Of a stretch of 64,000 nucleotides of DNA, positions 24,739 to 42,100 are shown piece after piece (within the stretch, counting starts at the first letter, position 1; every line of letters begins with the position of its first letter). A program made the position numbers and the translations under genes. This stretch comes from Owenia fusiformis (taxonomy: Eukaryota; Annelida; Polychaeta; Sabellida; Oweniidae): assembly GCA_903813345.2 (NCBI GenBank), contig CAIIXF020000009.1:23463759-23527758 (forward strand), given 5' to 3'. The notes below the pieces were generated by a model that made no database searches, was not told the DNA's origin, and was given only the letters and a program-made list of their open reading frames with translations.

Positions 24739-26770
24739 GGCACACAAGGAGGAAGAGCCAAGGCTAGGATTATCAAATTATAGATAGCTATGTATAAGAA
24801 GGAATGAGTGCTACCCACCCATGTATCTAGGACTTCAACAAAGCGTATCATGATACCAGTGGCAACCCAACAATATCAAGCAGAAAACCTCATCTTGAAT
24901 TGTGGACATTTTGAATCATAGTCACTAATAAGGACACAGGACCTGCTTGGCTGTCCAATCTCGATTTCAGATATACATGTATTATATTTGAGTGCTACAC
25001 ATCTGATCATCTGGGATATTCAGCCAAGCAAACCATATTAACTTCCTTAAGAAAATTGAGCATCACTGAATCCTGACAGAAATTTGAAACGTTTGTACGG
25101 TATTTTGGAGCATCTAGGGCATTGAATTTAATTAAGATTTGATTTTCATGTACATGTTTTATATCAATGGATATACAAGTGTAATAGCTCTAACAGCATG
25201 CTTTGAAGTTAACCTTTCATGCATGATCTTTCTCCTGTGCATTGTTCAAGATGGGCATGTATTGATGGAGGAATCTTATTGGTCCAATTCAAACAGGAGA
25301 ATGTGCATGTATTTCTATATATGGCTTGCTTCTGTTAAAGCGAATACCACAGTAATGGTGTAATGTTGGAATTCTGAGTTGTCAGGTTGAAACATTGTAC
25401 TATGTAAGTTGAACCATGGGCTTTCAAGAGACTTGAAAGTCCACAGTTGAAGAACACACCCTCTGTAAATTGACCACCCAACGCAGACCATAGTGTTGCA
25501 TTCAGCCACTTGTCTGTTTCTTTACCCATATTAGAATATTGAAGTTGTTAATCTGTTGTTGAAGAAGGGTACACGGGGGTTTGATGCAAGACTAAGAATG
25601 CTCTTCTTGTCTTTTCCATAATCTGATATGGATTTATTTCTGTTAATTGATTTCATGATTGAGACTTGTCAAGTGAAAATAACTCTCCACATCTCTGTGG
25701 TGTACAACTGTAAGTTATATCCGTAGTTGTAAAGAGGCTCTTATGATGATTTGCATGCATAGAATATTATTATATTTATTTATCATTGTTTACCAACCAT
25801 ACCATATAAGTATTTCAATTGCAAGAGCATAAAGTTATAATATCCATTGATCCTTGAACCTGAATTTTTATTTTGGGTATTTAACATGTCTAAAGGCACA
25901 TATTTTTATCCAAAATTTGAATGTGTTTGAGGTGCATGAGCCAGGTTTGTAAAATGTTGTTTCGTCAAAAAAGGGCAGAACATACGCTTATGTCCTGGCA
26001 GACCTGTGGCAGAAAGAAAATATTACTCTTACATTATATGATTTTAAACATTTTCTGAGAATTTTTAGAAATGTCAGCTGTTCTTGAAATGTATGTACAG
26101 AGAACACATTGGGGTATTGGATAACAGATTATCCTGTGTATTGGGTCCTCTGTATTAGGGTTATCCTTTGGCCAATATAATTTGTGCTCACAGCATTTGG
26201 CCACAGGATAATCCCGACCTCGATCCTTATTTATAGGAGAATAAATAGGTCTGTTCTTGCTACTAAAGACTTTAATCTCAATTTTAAAGGCCCTGTACTT
26301 CAAAAATAAGAAACTTCCAAATTCTTCTGATCATCTTGCAATTAAAGCACTTCAATGAACCTTGCTATTAACTGTGATAAAAGTGATATTTCTCATGTTT
26401 GAGACTGATCTCTGTCTCCACGGACCAACATTTTCAGTATTTTGCAAGGTTTGTTTTATCAAAGTAGCTTAATATAACCATATCATGTACATTTCCATGT
26501 TTCACAATTCCATGTTTCTTTGTTATTGCATGTGAAAACTGAGTGAAGATGTTTGATCCAATACAAAAGTACCTGAAATGCATACATTCAACAGTAATTT
26601 CAGTCCCAATTACTGGGTCGAAAATGTATACGGTTAAAACTAGAACATGGCACCTTCTATGTACCTTCAGGTATGTTTTAGTAGTCCCAACATTTACATG
26701 TGTGATTATGTAAAGCAGTGTTGGAAATTTTATGACAAAAATTGCAAATAAAATGTGATAACTACTATTA
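24739..26770 (+). other. Probable RHOT 3' UTR
   Basis: Begins at the RHOT stop codon and contains no coding frame of interest. AATAAA at 26747-26752 is the best candidate polyadenylation signal; another AATAAA lies near 26226. The UTR end is inference. Confidence 0.4.
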
Positions 26771-26918
26771 ACTGGTTTTAATTAAGTCAGGGTGGCTATA
26801 TGTGGTGCGGTCTAAGCATGTGAACACATGTTGGTGTATCTGTCCTTTCATAATTCTCCATTGTTAGTAGAAAATTCACCTGTAGAGAAGAGAACTTAAA
26901 GAATCGATCTGACTGATG

Positions 26919-26967
26919 TATGTAACAATAGCAGGTGGTGACATTTTGTGTGTACGTGTTAATGCCA
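26919..26967 (+). repeat. Dispersed GGTGGTGACA repeat, truncated copy
   Basis: Only the 3' part is present: TGTAACAATAGCAGGTGGTG, ACATTTTG and a GTTAATGCC tail. Confidence 0.5.
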
Positions 26968-28171
26968 TTTGAATAGGTTTGTGGGTCTGGATTCCTGCAT
27001 TTTCAACAAAAATATTTCAAACACATATGCATTATTAGAGTTACCGCCAAAACAAATAGAACCTTTGGTACTGGGCTCACATGGTGTTGTGGTACTAATT
27101 TTTGGGAGAAAAGTCCTATAAATCACCACCTAGAAAATCCAGGATGTCCAAATCCTAAGCATTTGTAGACTTTTATACCAAGAAACATCCTTGACAATTT
27201 CAGATTGACCCATGAAATGATTTGGCTCAAAACGTGGAGAAGACTTAACCATGTTAATTAACAAACAAGAATTTATGATGGCAAATCTTGTGGCCACCTA
27301 AAATTTACCCAAAATGACCCAAAACGAATCAGTTGTAAAGCCAAGAAAGATCCCCAAGATCTATCAATCAAATTGATTGGCTTGAAACCTGTGGAAATTC
27401 ATAGATTAAAGATTTTAGGATGGAAAATTTCAAAATGGCAGATTAATTTTTGCCTATTTACAATGTTTAATCTCATAAAACTACATGCACTTCATTACAG
27501 TGATATCAGCTTTTACAATGCAGGACACCTGAAAGTATTAATTGAAGCTACTAAATGTTAAAATAAAAAATTAAAATTTGAGCAATGAAAATGGTGGTCA
27601 AAGACTAGCTTTTGAACCGAGAGTCAGAGGGGTTTTCTCTTGATGTTAAACAAAAATGAGTCATTATGACATGGAAAAAATATAAATATATATTTTAGCC
27701 CACCCCGTATACAACCCTTGTGGGTGCTGTTTGGAAGTACTTTCACAATAACATCCATGCATGGACATAACTTTTAATCATCTCCTCCATCCAACGATAT
27801 TTTGCAACAATGATTCATATCTTGATTGGAGAGACAGCACTTTATATTAAGTAGTGTCATCCCTAGCTGTGATTTCAATCCTTGACTGCACAGATTTTTT
27901 GTCAGTATAATTATGTTCCCGACACTCTCCTAAATCTTCGTAGCAGTAGAATGTGAAGTTGTTAACCACAAATTATGGATAAGTTAATTATGGATATGTT
28001 AACAAAATCTTACTGTATTGTAAATATTACTGTGAGTACCAGGCTGCTTCATTATGAAAATCTTAGCCAATTTTGAAACTATAGTTGAAGAAAATAAGCA
28101 AGATCCAGTTTTATTGAATTAATCAATCCTTCTCTCAATCATCTGCCAAGGTATTTTGATTTCTATATATA

Positions 28172-28198
28172 CAGGGTTTCCCTTTTTGGCCCACCCTG
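28172..28198. mobile_element. Minimal TIR pair (27 bp) flanked by TA
   Basis: TA, then CAGGG ... CACCCTG, then TA, with only a TTTCCCTTTTTGGCC-type centre. It looks like a TA-target element reduced to its two ends, or a very short relic. Single similar ends (GCCCACCCCGTA) are at about 27699 and 55343. Confidence 0.4.
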
Positions 28199-29847
28199 TA
28201 GTTTTCAATGACCTCCAGTGAGTGGGAGCTACTATATACTAATGATTGATATAACTTTGGTAATTTATTTGTAAAAAATGTTTTAAATGATTGTGTCAAT
28301 AACAGCTGCCTTTTATTCATAATTTTTTTTATTGCATTTATCTGAAACATCGGAATTGAAATTGAAATATTCGCCAATATAAATCTTCGCCAAAATTTAG
28401 AATGAATCCCCGGGAATTATCTAGAGTATTTCGTCCAGTGTATTTAGGTCACTTCCGGTTTAGTTTTTTTCCAAAAATATGAAAAAATGTCTCTCATAAA
28501 TTGCCTCAGAACTGGTCAGTCACTCATTAATACTCAGGGAAAACTAGAAATGAAAAGCGAGGTATATTAGCAGCATCGATCGAGGTGCAAAATGTAAAGG
28601 ATGATCTCACAAAAATGTACAAACGTGGTGAATATCGCCAGTGGTCCTCAAAAGAAAAAACTAACATACAGCCAAACATGCCCATTTACATGGTAATTCG
28701 CAAACAGCACTTAAGTTTAACATTGCATTAACATTTTTTTGCATATCCGCCAAATTAAATAGCCGCCAATATGCCAAAAAATGGCAAAATCGCCAAATTA
28801 AGTAGCGCCAAATTAACCCAATCTACAGTATGATGGATTATGGACTTTTCTTGAATAGGCAGTTGAATTAGCGGTTTCTGCAGGCAAGTACCTAAGTTCC
28901 CTTGTTTCAGTTGAAAGGCAATCTAGAAATAAATGGGACTTTGTTTTGGATGTCCGACATGGGCAAGTTTTCCTTGAAAAGTGTTTGATCAGAGTGCTGA
29001 ATATGCTTGTAATCTCAAAGTTGGTTGAGGCATTTCTGAACATTTCTGAAGTGGTAAACGATCCACATACATGGAATGAATAAGAACAGAGAATAAGTGA
29101 TGAGGTTTGGAGATCAACTTATCAAAATATTCATTTCATAACTTGGTGGATCTTAAAATTCAATATTATATATTATCGTATAATCTGTAAAATGAAGCCT
29201 CCTGATTGGTCAGTTCTTGTGCTGTACCAATCACTGTATTGCTACTGAGATTGATCGCATTGATCATCTCCGTTGCAATACAGAAAATATTGGTACAGAG
29301 GGGACATTCTCAGTAGCAATACAGAGGATCACACGATAAAAACGTTATAGAATGATTTGAAGTACAATACAGGATATATTCTGCTCTCGATATTCTGTAT
29401 TGGCACTCGACTTTAATCTGCAGAGTGCCCCCCCCCCCCAGTGGAAACGAAGGACTCCACAACAGATTTGTTTCCTCCAAATCTCAGCAATAAGATTGAG
29501 TGTTCTGGTCCTTCAAGTGATGACATACATCCACTGCATTATATCCCTTAATTTTCCAAAAGCTGGGCACACAAGGAAAACTGCTCCACATCTAAGATGA
29601 ATCTTGACGAAGAATAGATATTCCAATCAAGTTGGTCTTTCCATCTACATGAACAATATCATTTGAATACTGCTACAATTGTTGATGTTGCATTCATTCT
29701 TCAATTAAACAGTAATCTATTCATGAAATACAGTGATCGGGACAAGATTCCAGGTTGTGAGATACAATATTTCCAGTGCCCAGCTTTTGTATAAACAGCC
29801 TTCCTTTTCACATTGTACACAAACATAGCAACTTTGGTGTAGTCTTT

Positions 29848-29853
29848 TTTATT
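29848..29853 (-). terminator. RPS15A polyadenylation signal
   Basis: AATAAA on the minus strand 23 nt after the RPS15A stop codon. A very short 3' UTR is typical of ribosomal protein mRNAs. Confidence 0.6.
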
Positions 29854-29875
29854 CATTTTTACAGCTTTTTTACAT

Positions 29876-33744
<3,869 letters not shown>

Positions 33745-34046
33745 TTATGAATAATAAAGATTGCTATTTACAATAATAGGTAGAAGTTTAATATTAAATG
33801 TGTTAAGAAATATGAACATGAGATCAAATATTTATAATTTTCCAAAAATTCCCCACTTTTATGGAAGGTCTTGCAACTTGAAGATGTTATTCATGCCTCC
33901 CAATGAGGTGAAATTCAAATAGATTAACGTAGTGTTCAAGAGAATATCCAACATTATATCTAAATTGTCTTTTTTTATGTCGATTGGACACAATTAAGGA
34001 GATATCGATGGATATTCCGAGACATTCAGAAATATATTAGACTTAC

Positions 34047-34067
34047 AAGTATGGCGGCGGAAAAGGG
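34047..34067 (-). promoter_or_regulatory. Probable RPS15A noncoding first exon with 5' TOP tract
   Basis: On the minus strand CCCTTTTCCGCCGCCATACT(T) is followed by the strong donor GTAAGTC. A C-start pyrimidine run and a tiny first exon are typical of ribosomal protein genes. The exact start is inferred. Confidence 0.5.
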
Positions 34068-36124
34068 CGAGATTTGATGAGAGTACGGCATTCTGGGATA
34101 GCAGGTGCGCGAGAGAAAACGAGATATGATTATATTAATAAATATCAGTGAGTATATGGATTTATTTTACCGTTGGTGTATGATTCTTATAACGTAGAAG
34201 CACTCAGGAAAATTTTGTAGGTCTCATTCTCCTGCAACCCGTATAAATCCAATTCGAGACTTTGCCTTAGCAACTTTTGTATATGCCGCCATATTGGATT
34301 CAAAAATGGGACTTCAAAATTTTCTGAAATATATTTCATAAATCTCCAAGTGATTCATTATATTTTATGGTCATGGATATTCACCTCGATATAAACAATA
34401 TACAAGGTACTCATATCTTTCATTTCAACTAATTTTGTAGTGCCAGTCACAAATAATCCACTTTCTAAAGTCTCAGTAAAAACTTTCCAAATTAGAAAAT
34501 CTAGGCTAGATTAGAGTCAGTACGTCTATTTCCAAACACCCCCATCAAAAAATGTAGTTAGCTTGGCTGTACTGCACATCTATGCTATGATTCTATATAT
34601 ATTATGTGTATTATCCACTGTAGAATGCATTTGCAGAAAAAATTACGAAAAATTGTAAAAAATATCTGGGTTATTCCATTTTTACTACAAGGTATTTTAG
34701 GGGGGTAATTCCGAACAGGAGTTATTTTGGGGGGTAAATCCGAACACTTGCATGGGGGTAATTCCAAACACTTAACTTAAACTTTATTGTTTTAATTATT
34801 AGATTGATGGTATATCATTATATGATACCCTTAACTTATGATACTGGATCCTGTCACCCCTGCATATCAAGAAACCCAAATTTAAATCATTTATTACTGA
34901 CATCTATTTATTTAAACGCACAGAGTTTTTGGGGGTAATTCCAAACACTAGCATGGGGGTAATTCCGAACACCTAAATCATCATAATTGATTATTTTATT
35001 GTAAGATTGTTGGTATACATCATTATATTGTATCTTTCAGGCTATAAATATTATGTAGAGGTAGTAGAGGTACTATTATTCAATTCAATGATCTGCTTGC
35101 CATTATTTGGAACCCGTTCGTGTTTACCCCCCTGTTTGGATTTGGACGTATTGACTCTAGTCTAGATCTAGCCTACAGTAGGGGACATAAAGAATTGCTA
35201 TAGCTATGATAATTACATGCTGTCGCACATGTAATAAATTCTTACCTCAGTGTATTCAGTGCTCTATTTTCTCCGTCCTAGTAAGTCCAAATATAGTGGA
35301 ATTTGTGTCCATAATGACAAATAAGAACTTAAAAAGTTGAAGTGGATAATCACATGTTAATGCCAACTCTTCAAATGTTGAGGTGATTTTGGAGCCCGAT
35401 TACGCTGCAAGGGAGAATAAGCTCCCAGAATGCAACATGACACGTGCCATCTTTCAAAATGCCACTCTGCCATTTTGAAACCTGTCACGAGTAAATAATG
35501 TTAACTGATGTTGCATTGTGGGAGTCAATCCTCCTTGGATCACAAACATGGCGATTCATCAAAACATTCGTTCGATTTGGTAGCGCTTTATCCATCATTT
35601 GCAGATATGAAGCTTTGGATTCATTTATTGTGCTACTTAAGTGAACGGGAATTATTTTTCTACTAATTGGGAGAGTTTCAGACACGAAACTTAGAATTTA
35701 GCTCATTGTGACAACTTTTGATGGTTGAGGTTTAGTTTTGTCCACCACTTTAGACACAGTCGTAGAGAATGTTCTGGCGAAAGGAGATTGGGATTCCAAA
35801 TTATTCATATCTATCTCGTTCGAAGAACGTATTAGAAATCCGTGAAATTAGACTAACCTAGACTAGCTCTACTCTATATTTCATTTGAATTTGATGTATA
35901 GTGGATCTTGTTAAAGTAAAATTTAGACTAAGGTTAGCTAGCCTAGTATCCAGCTTTCCTTATTCTAGGCTATATCTAGGTTGGTTGGTTGGTATCTACA
36001 GTAGTTTACATACTTGTAGGGCTAGTCTATTATTTTGACTCTTCAGTGCTAGCTAGGATCTCAAACATTATATTTAGGCTGCATTATGCAGTTACTGTAT
36101 TGATTTGTTTCAAATTTTTTCCAG
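34068..36124. promoter_or_regulatory. Shared upstream region of divergent RPS15A and the HEATR4-like gene
   Basis: About 2 kb between the RPS15A first exon and the HEATR4-like start exon. It contains a duplicated GGGGGTAATTCC block (34700-35050). A noncoding first exon of the HEATR4-like gene probably lies here, because an acceptor (TTTTTTCCAG) precedes the coding exon at 36125. I cannot place core promoter elements. The minus frame at 35485-35685 has no recognisable character. Confidence 0.4.
34700..35050. repeat. Two-copy repeat with GGGGGTAATTCC(A/G)AACAC words
   Basis: GGGGGTAATTCC-type words followed by AACAC occur as a pair at 34700-34775 and again at 34928-34972. Each pair is followed by a similar tail (GATTGATGGTATATCATTAT versus AGATTGTTGGTATACATCAT). 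A reverse-oriented relative, GTGTTTACCCCCCTGTTTGG, lies at about 35129. Confidence 0.6.
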
Positions 36125-36143
36125 AATATTAAACAACTACAAT

Positions 36144-39100
36144 ATGCCTGGGGTGCCTGGTGTAACATCCTACCCAAGCTCCATTCGGAGCGGGTCACCG
36201 GTTGATTATGCCTGTAAGGTGCAGCATCGTTCAGATCTTCTCATGGCAGACCAGGTAAACCTTTGAGTATTGCATTTTATGGTTTGTTTTGACATCAGTG
36301 TTATAATATATTTGGTGCTCAATACCTGGTGTACTGTACCTTTAATTCAGTAGTAGCATACAGTTTACCATGCGTATGTATTACATGACATAGATAAACG
36401 TTTCCCCAAATGCTTCCAATTTTTTATGGCATCTATTATATGACTTCAATTATATAGTACTTAAGTTATTACTTTGGTTTGGAATTGAATAGAATAAGTT
36501 TAGAGACTAACATATTTTTTACAGATTCTGTCTGTAAAGCAGTCGCAGGATGCTTTGGAGACTGGTCTACAAGAGTTGAAGGATGTTGGTCAACATGAAG
36601 ATTCTGGTGTTATGCAGTTCCACTTACACAGAGTTGAAGAATTGAAGATTCAATCTGCTGAAGCTGTCTCTCTTTTACAGGTGAAACAACTGTTAAAAGA
36701 TACATGTAATAAACATTGTTATTCTCGTGAGGTTTTTGCAACGTTTTGTGATTGTTCAATAAGAGGAGGGAATAGGGGGAGGGGAGTTGTTTATTTTGGT
36801 ACAATGTAAATGTCCAAACCAAATTATCTTAGGGTAGGCCAAATGGAATGAATAATCTGACTAATTAACCTTTCCAGTCCTTGTGTCTTAAATTTGGATA
36901 GGTTTGGTTTAGGGTGGGGTAGATAATATTATTAATAATGCATTGAATAGTTAGTTTTAGAAACTTAAATATCTTTTGAAATATTTGATTAATCATCGTC
37001 AATTTGCTCCGATGATCGACGATCAAGTCGGAAAATTTGAGTTAGTCCCACCACTAGATAATAACAGGGAATATATGCAATATCCGAGGAGTGGGTTAAG
37101 GATATCTTCCTTGTCCTATTCAAGCAGCATATAAACAACTTGCATCAAAATTGCATCTTGCTGAAAATTATTGGCAACCCTTTATGACTGAGATACACCA
37201 GTTACATGTATGTGTGGAGTTGTTTTTCTTGGGTAAATGTATCATATCACATATGTAAGTACTTGACAATGTAGATCTAATATTGATCATACTAGAAATA
37301 CCTTTTAAACGAGTGACAAAGTGCTTTAATGATGCCACTGTATATATTTATATGTCCATCTATATACACATGGATATGTTGTGTTGCAAGAAATTCAACA
37401 TTGTTCTGTATTATTCTAGATTGCTAATAAGTTGAATGTTGAGCTGGCATATGCAAGAGTGGACTTGGACAAAACCCTCAAGCATGGCGGAGATATCAAT
37501 GGGGCTAGGAAAAGAATACACTGGCTGGAAGACAGAATGGAAAAAATACTTGGGAGACAAAAACAAAGGGTTAGTGAGTTCATGTAAATTGTTGTTAAAA
37601 GTGTCTGGTGGAGTATAAATAAAGGTGTTGAAAGAATTTTGAACTAAACTAAAAATTGCAGAAATGGACAGAGCTTACTCTATAAATACTCAATAAAAAA
37701 CAAATCTTTTAATCCGTTTTAATCAAGTGCAAACTTGATGCTTATAGCCAACTACTATTGCACATTTACTCCTTTGCTGACACGGTGTGATTTCATCATC
37801 ATAGTAAGTTTTTTACAAAGTCAGCTTTTTGTGACAATTATGTTTGATAATTAGTATTACAAACTTGTATTCATCCCTGAATTATCAAAAACCTAAAAAC
37901 CTCAGATTTTTTAATAACAGTTAATTATATCTACATGCACGTGTTCAGGTGTGCTCCTGTGTAGGGAGTACATGTTTCTTTTTTTCATGCTTTAAATACA
38001 CAAATAAAATGAAGATAACAATTGATTTCCTCGTTTCAGAATATTAGACGTTTGATTGAGACCATATCAGCTGAAAAGTCAGTGCGACGTGCCCAGCCTG
38101 TGGTGAAATTCACTGGTGATCGTGATGACTCATCGTCTTCTCCACATATGATAGAGAGACCAGGAATCAGTTATGATAACGAATCCTCAACACCGCAAAC
38201 AATGGAACGAGAATACACAGACTTCATAGGATTTGGAATTGGAGGCAAGGAGCTCTCCAGTATGAGTGACCTAAATGAATCCACTAATCGTACAAGTGAC
38301 TTGAATTTATCAAATCGACAGCTCCCTAAGTTGAAACATAGACCAGCAAACTTAGAATCTGAATCTACATTTGGAGAAATCCCTCCACGGTCTAAAACTG
38401 AATCCCCAAGAAGACGTAGGAAGAAGAATTTTCGTAGACAGTCCACTGAACTAAGTGATACATTAGAGTTACCAATAGCAAAAGGAAAAAATGTTAAGAG
38501 AAGCCAGTCTGATGCTGGATACTATCCCAATATGGACCACGTCCCTTCAACACTTTCTAAACACAACAGAGTTCACGAGAAAACTGATTTAAGCCTGTAT
38601 CCTGCGAGCAGTGTATCAGAATTCAAATCAGAAAAAAGTATGAGTGATTTAACAAGTTTAGTATCAAAAAGAGAGAACACATTTAGTATGGTATCTCCTA
38701 GAGATATGACCCAAAGTGTGCAGTCTCAAACCACAAGAAGTGAACCTCCCAGTAGGTTGTCAAATGGTGATGGGACGAGTACTCCTCTGAAGGAGTCTTA
38801 TGACAGTATAAGAGAGATACCACATAGCCAAATAACAGAAGAGGATGAATCATCGATTATAAGGGTAAGACAAATGTGGACCATCTGTAAATCAATTTTT
38901 TTGAATTTGCTAAACTGTCATTTTATGATTGAGTATTTAAAGGCACATAACATAACCAGGGCTTTCTAAAAACAATAAGCCACAATGTAAAAAACAAAAG
39001 GTGAAAATCACCTGTTACCTTTGAATGATGAAACTTATACACAATGACATAGTTTAAGTTTAAGTTTAAAATAGTTTATTTTTGTGTCACTGACATTACA

Positions 39101-42100
39101 ATATACATATAAAATACATAATAAAAACAACATTTTGTAACATCACCAGCCGGTGCCGACTTATGAGACACAGTATACATTATATCTGAGTGTCACCCAT
39201 TACTACCCCCAATGGGCAGCTTGGGTCAACACTCATAAAGACAGAGACAAAAAATGTCCCTGGTAAAAATTTATACATGATTAATAACCAATGATATAAA
39301 TTCAGTCTGATTAATCAGTTTGGCATAAATAAATAAGCAGTTCATGGAATGATATTGTCAATCATTATATTAAATACATATATTGCACTAAATGAGAGTA
39401 GCATGTTGCATATGGTCAAAAATTACAATAAATACAAATATCGCACTAAATGTGAATTGTATCATGCATATGGTCGAAGACTGTTAAAACAATAAATTCA
39501 TATATTGCACTTAATGTAAGTAGCATGTTGCACTATGGTCAAATATTACAATAAATATAAACATTGCACTAAATGTGAAATACACAATGCATCGGTTGAA
39601 GACAAATATTACAATAAATACATGTATTGCACTAAATGTGAGATGCATATTGCATGATAAATACATATATTGCACTAAATGTAAGTAGTATATTGCATAT
39701 GGTCAAATATTACAATTAATATGAATATTGCACTAAATGTGAAATACATAGTGCATATGTTTGAAGACAAATATTACAATAAATGCATATATTGCACTAA
39801 ATGTGAGATGCATATTGAGTAATAAATACATATATTGCACTAAATGTGATTTGCATGAGCAGTGAATAAATAAAAAAGAACCCCATAGATAATATACACC
39901 TCTGCAGTAGTGAATTGAGACCATCTTCCCCAAGGTTGATAGCTCGAAGCACTAAAAAGAGGCATCATAAAACCAAGGAGTTTCTGACTAGATACATTTT
40001 AAATAAATATTTTATAAAGGGAACTTAGGTGACATGCATACTCATTTAGTGATTATAGCCTATCAATATTAAGAGATCTCTTATTGCACATATTATAAAC
40101 TAAAGCTCCTAATGGTCTTTGGAGTGAAGTACAATTCATAATGGAGACAAAAAGAAGTGTAGAATTGGCTGATGTTACATCTAAATAAGGCAATTTCTGT
40201 TTAACATTTTCATAAAAATCACATCTTAGATCATCATAATGGCTACATTCTAATAAGAAATGCTTTTCATCTTCAATACAATTCATGTCACATAATAAGC
40301 ATTTCCTTTCGTGTAATGGTATACCTGTGTAGCGCCCTGTTTCAATTGCTAAGGGTAAAGTACCAGTTCTGAATCTAGCGAGTGACCTACGGTGATGCTT
40401 TGGTAGGGCCAAATACCCTTCCTTGCAAACACCATATTTGTACAGTCTATATTGCCTCAATTTATTGCCATTAATTTCATTATTTCTATCATCCACATAT
40501 ACATATTGTGTGTAAAAATTTTCTTCTAATATAAGCCTCACATAATTATAGACTCATAGTTTAATTGACACCTTGTCTAAAACCTTGTGTTTCCCATATA
40601 TGAAGTAACAGTATGTACACATGTAGTAATGTCGTATAAATATGAATAAACCAATGGTATTCACAGATTTATGTTAAGATTATGATAATGTTGTAAGAAG
40701 GGCAAGAATTTTGTGATTTCTAGTATTATGACAATCTTTATTTAATTTTCTAGGTACCACCTATAGAAATTGAAATAGATGAAGCAGAAACACCAAGTCG
40801 AGCAACCAGTGGTTCTAGCACGTCACATAGTGCTGCAAGTTCTAGTCACATGACCTCTAAGTCATCACGCAGCAGTGTGACGACAGTAACAAAGGACGGA
40901 GATGCCACAAAGGAGAGAGATGGGACGCTGACCCATGATGAAGCTGAATCAAACTTTCAACCTGCATTTGTGACAGATGGCTCATATATGTCAATGAGAA
41001 GTGAAAGAAGTCATGTGACTTTTGCTTCTCCGGAACCTTCTGAAGGTAAGGGACCGTCGATTTTCATAGTGGATTGATAAAGGCATGTCATATCTATCTT
41101 TTAATTTTTCAAATCCTCAAATCGTTCAACTTGATCTGTCAGAAGGTTCAAAATGTGTCGTTTGTTGTACTTTGGCTGCTGCATGTTTTTATAAAGAAGG
41201 ATTTCAACAGTGTACTTAAACTTTCTTCATATAGTAATTCAGCATGTTTGATATTGTATCAGCTGATATTCAACATGAAATATTTCCTTTTAAGTGATGA
41301 GACCGAAGCCTGTGTTGAAAGTCCCAGATAGAGGTGAAACTTCATACCTTGGAATTATTGAACTTTATGGGTCTATCTTATCTATCAAGAAATAAACACC
41401 TATAAAGTTTAATAATTTTGTTTTTAAGAGCTACTGTGCCTCATCTGGAAAATGCTTATACCGTAGACTAGCTTTGCATAGGTCCTGAGCACACCTTTAT
41501 TAAGCTTTATTGTAGATGAATAAATAGCCCACATTAAAATGACCATATATGGTCATGTTTTGTCACAAGTGTTTCCAGGAACATGTTACTTTTTTTTAAA
41601 GGAGCACTTACTAAATGATATTGTACAATGAATGAAGATGTGTAAATTTTGAACTTATCTTTCTTTGTATTATGCAACACCATGTATATCTCAATTCATG
41701 TATAATCTGTCTTAATCTAGTTCATTGCTTCAAAATATTCACAGTTTAACAAAGTCTTGTATCGAGTCCCTAATTATTTCTGCATTTTTGAAGGCACGAA
41801 CAGGTATGTTTTGGGATTACACATGAGCTTGATGCAAGACTGAGTATAACTGAGGAGTTATTGCGCTTCACAGACTGTAGTTTTTTAACATCTCACAATA
41901 TTCATGGTTATACACCCCCAAAATGCAATCTGATTTTTGACGCCGTTTCGGTGCCAAATTTCGGTGCCGTTTCGGAACCAAATGGACTGACTAGTCCGGT
42001 AACAAATTTTGGTGTCGAAAGGTTTCGGTGCTGGAACGGTGTTGAAACGGTGCCGGTGTAAAAGGGTAGGAGGTCCTCTCAAATTATGGTCCTACTCTCC

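Larger units (their letters stand above)
26771..29847. other. Intergenic between convergent RHOT and RPS15A
   Basis: No gene seen. Contains a partial dispersed repeat (26919-26967), a single TIR-like end GCCCACCCCGTAT (about 27699), a 27-bp TIR pair (28172-28198), and an inverted repeat around 29239-29326 (CTGTATTGCTACTGAG / CTCAGTAGCAATACAG). A C homopolymer lies near 29427-29439. The frames at 27373, 28135, 28813 and 29400 have no recognisable protein character. Confidence 0.45.

Noticed and set aside
38171-38446. Minus-strand 91-codon frame
   Set aside because: Lies antisense within HEATR4-like exon 4, which has the coding signal.
41296-41330. Extra HEATR4-like exon between exons 5 and 6
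   Set aside because: A short segment ends with TAGAG before GTGAAA, but it contains an in-frame stop in the required phase and its acceptor is weak.
41861-42082. Overlapping frames on both strands as a gene
   Set aside because: They come from a palindromic MITE with repeated GCCGTTTCGG words.
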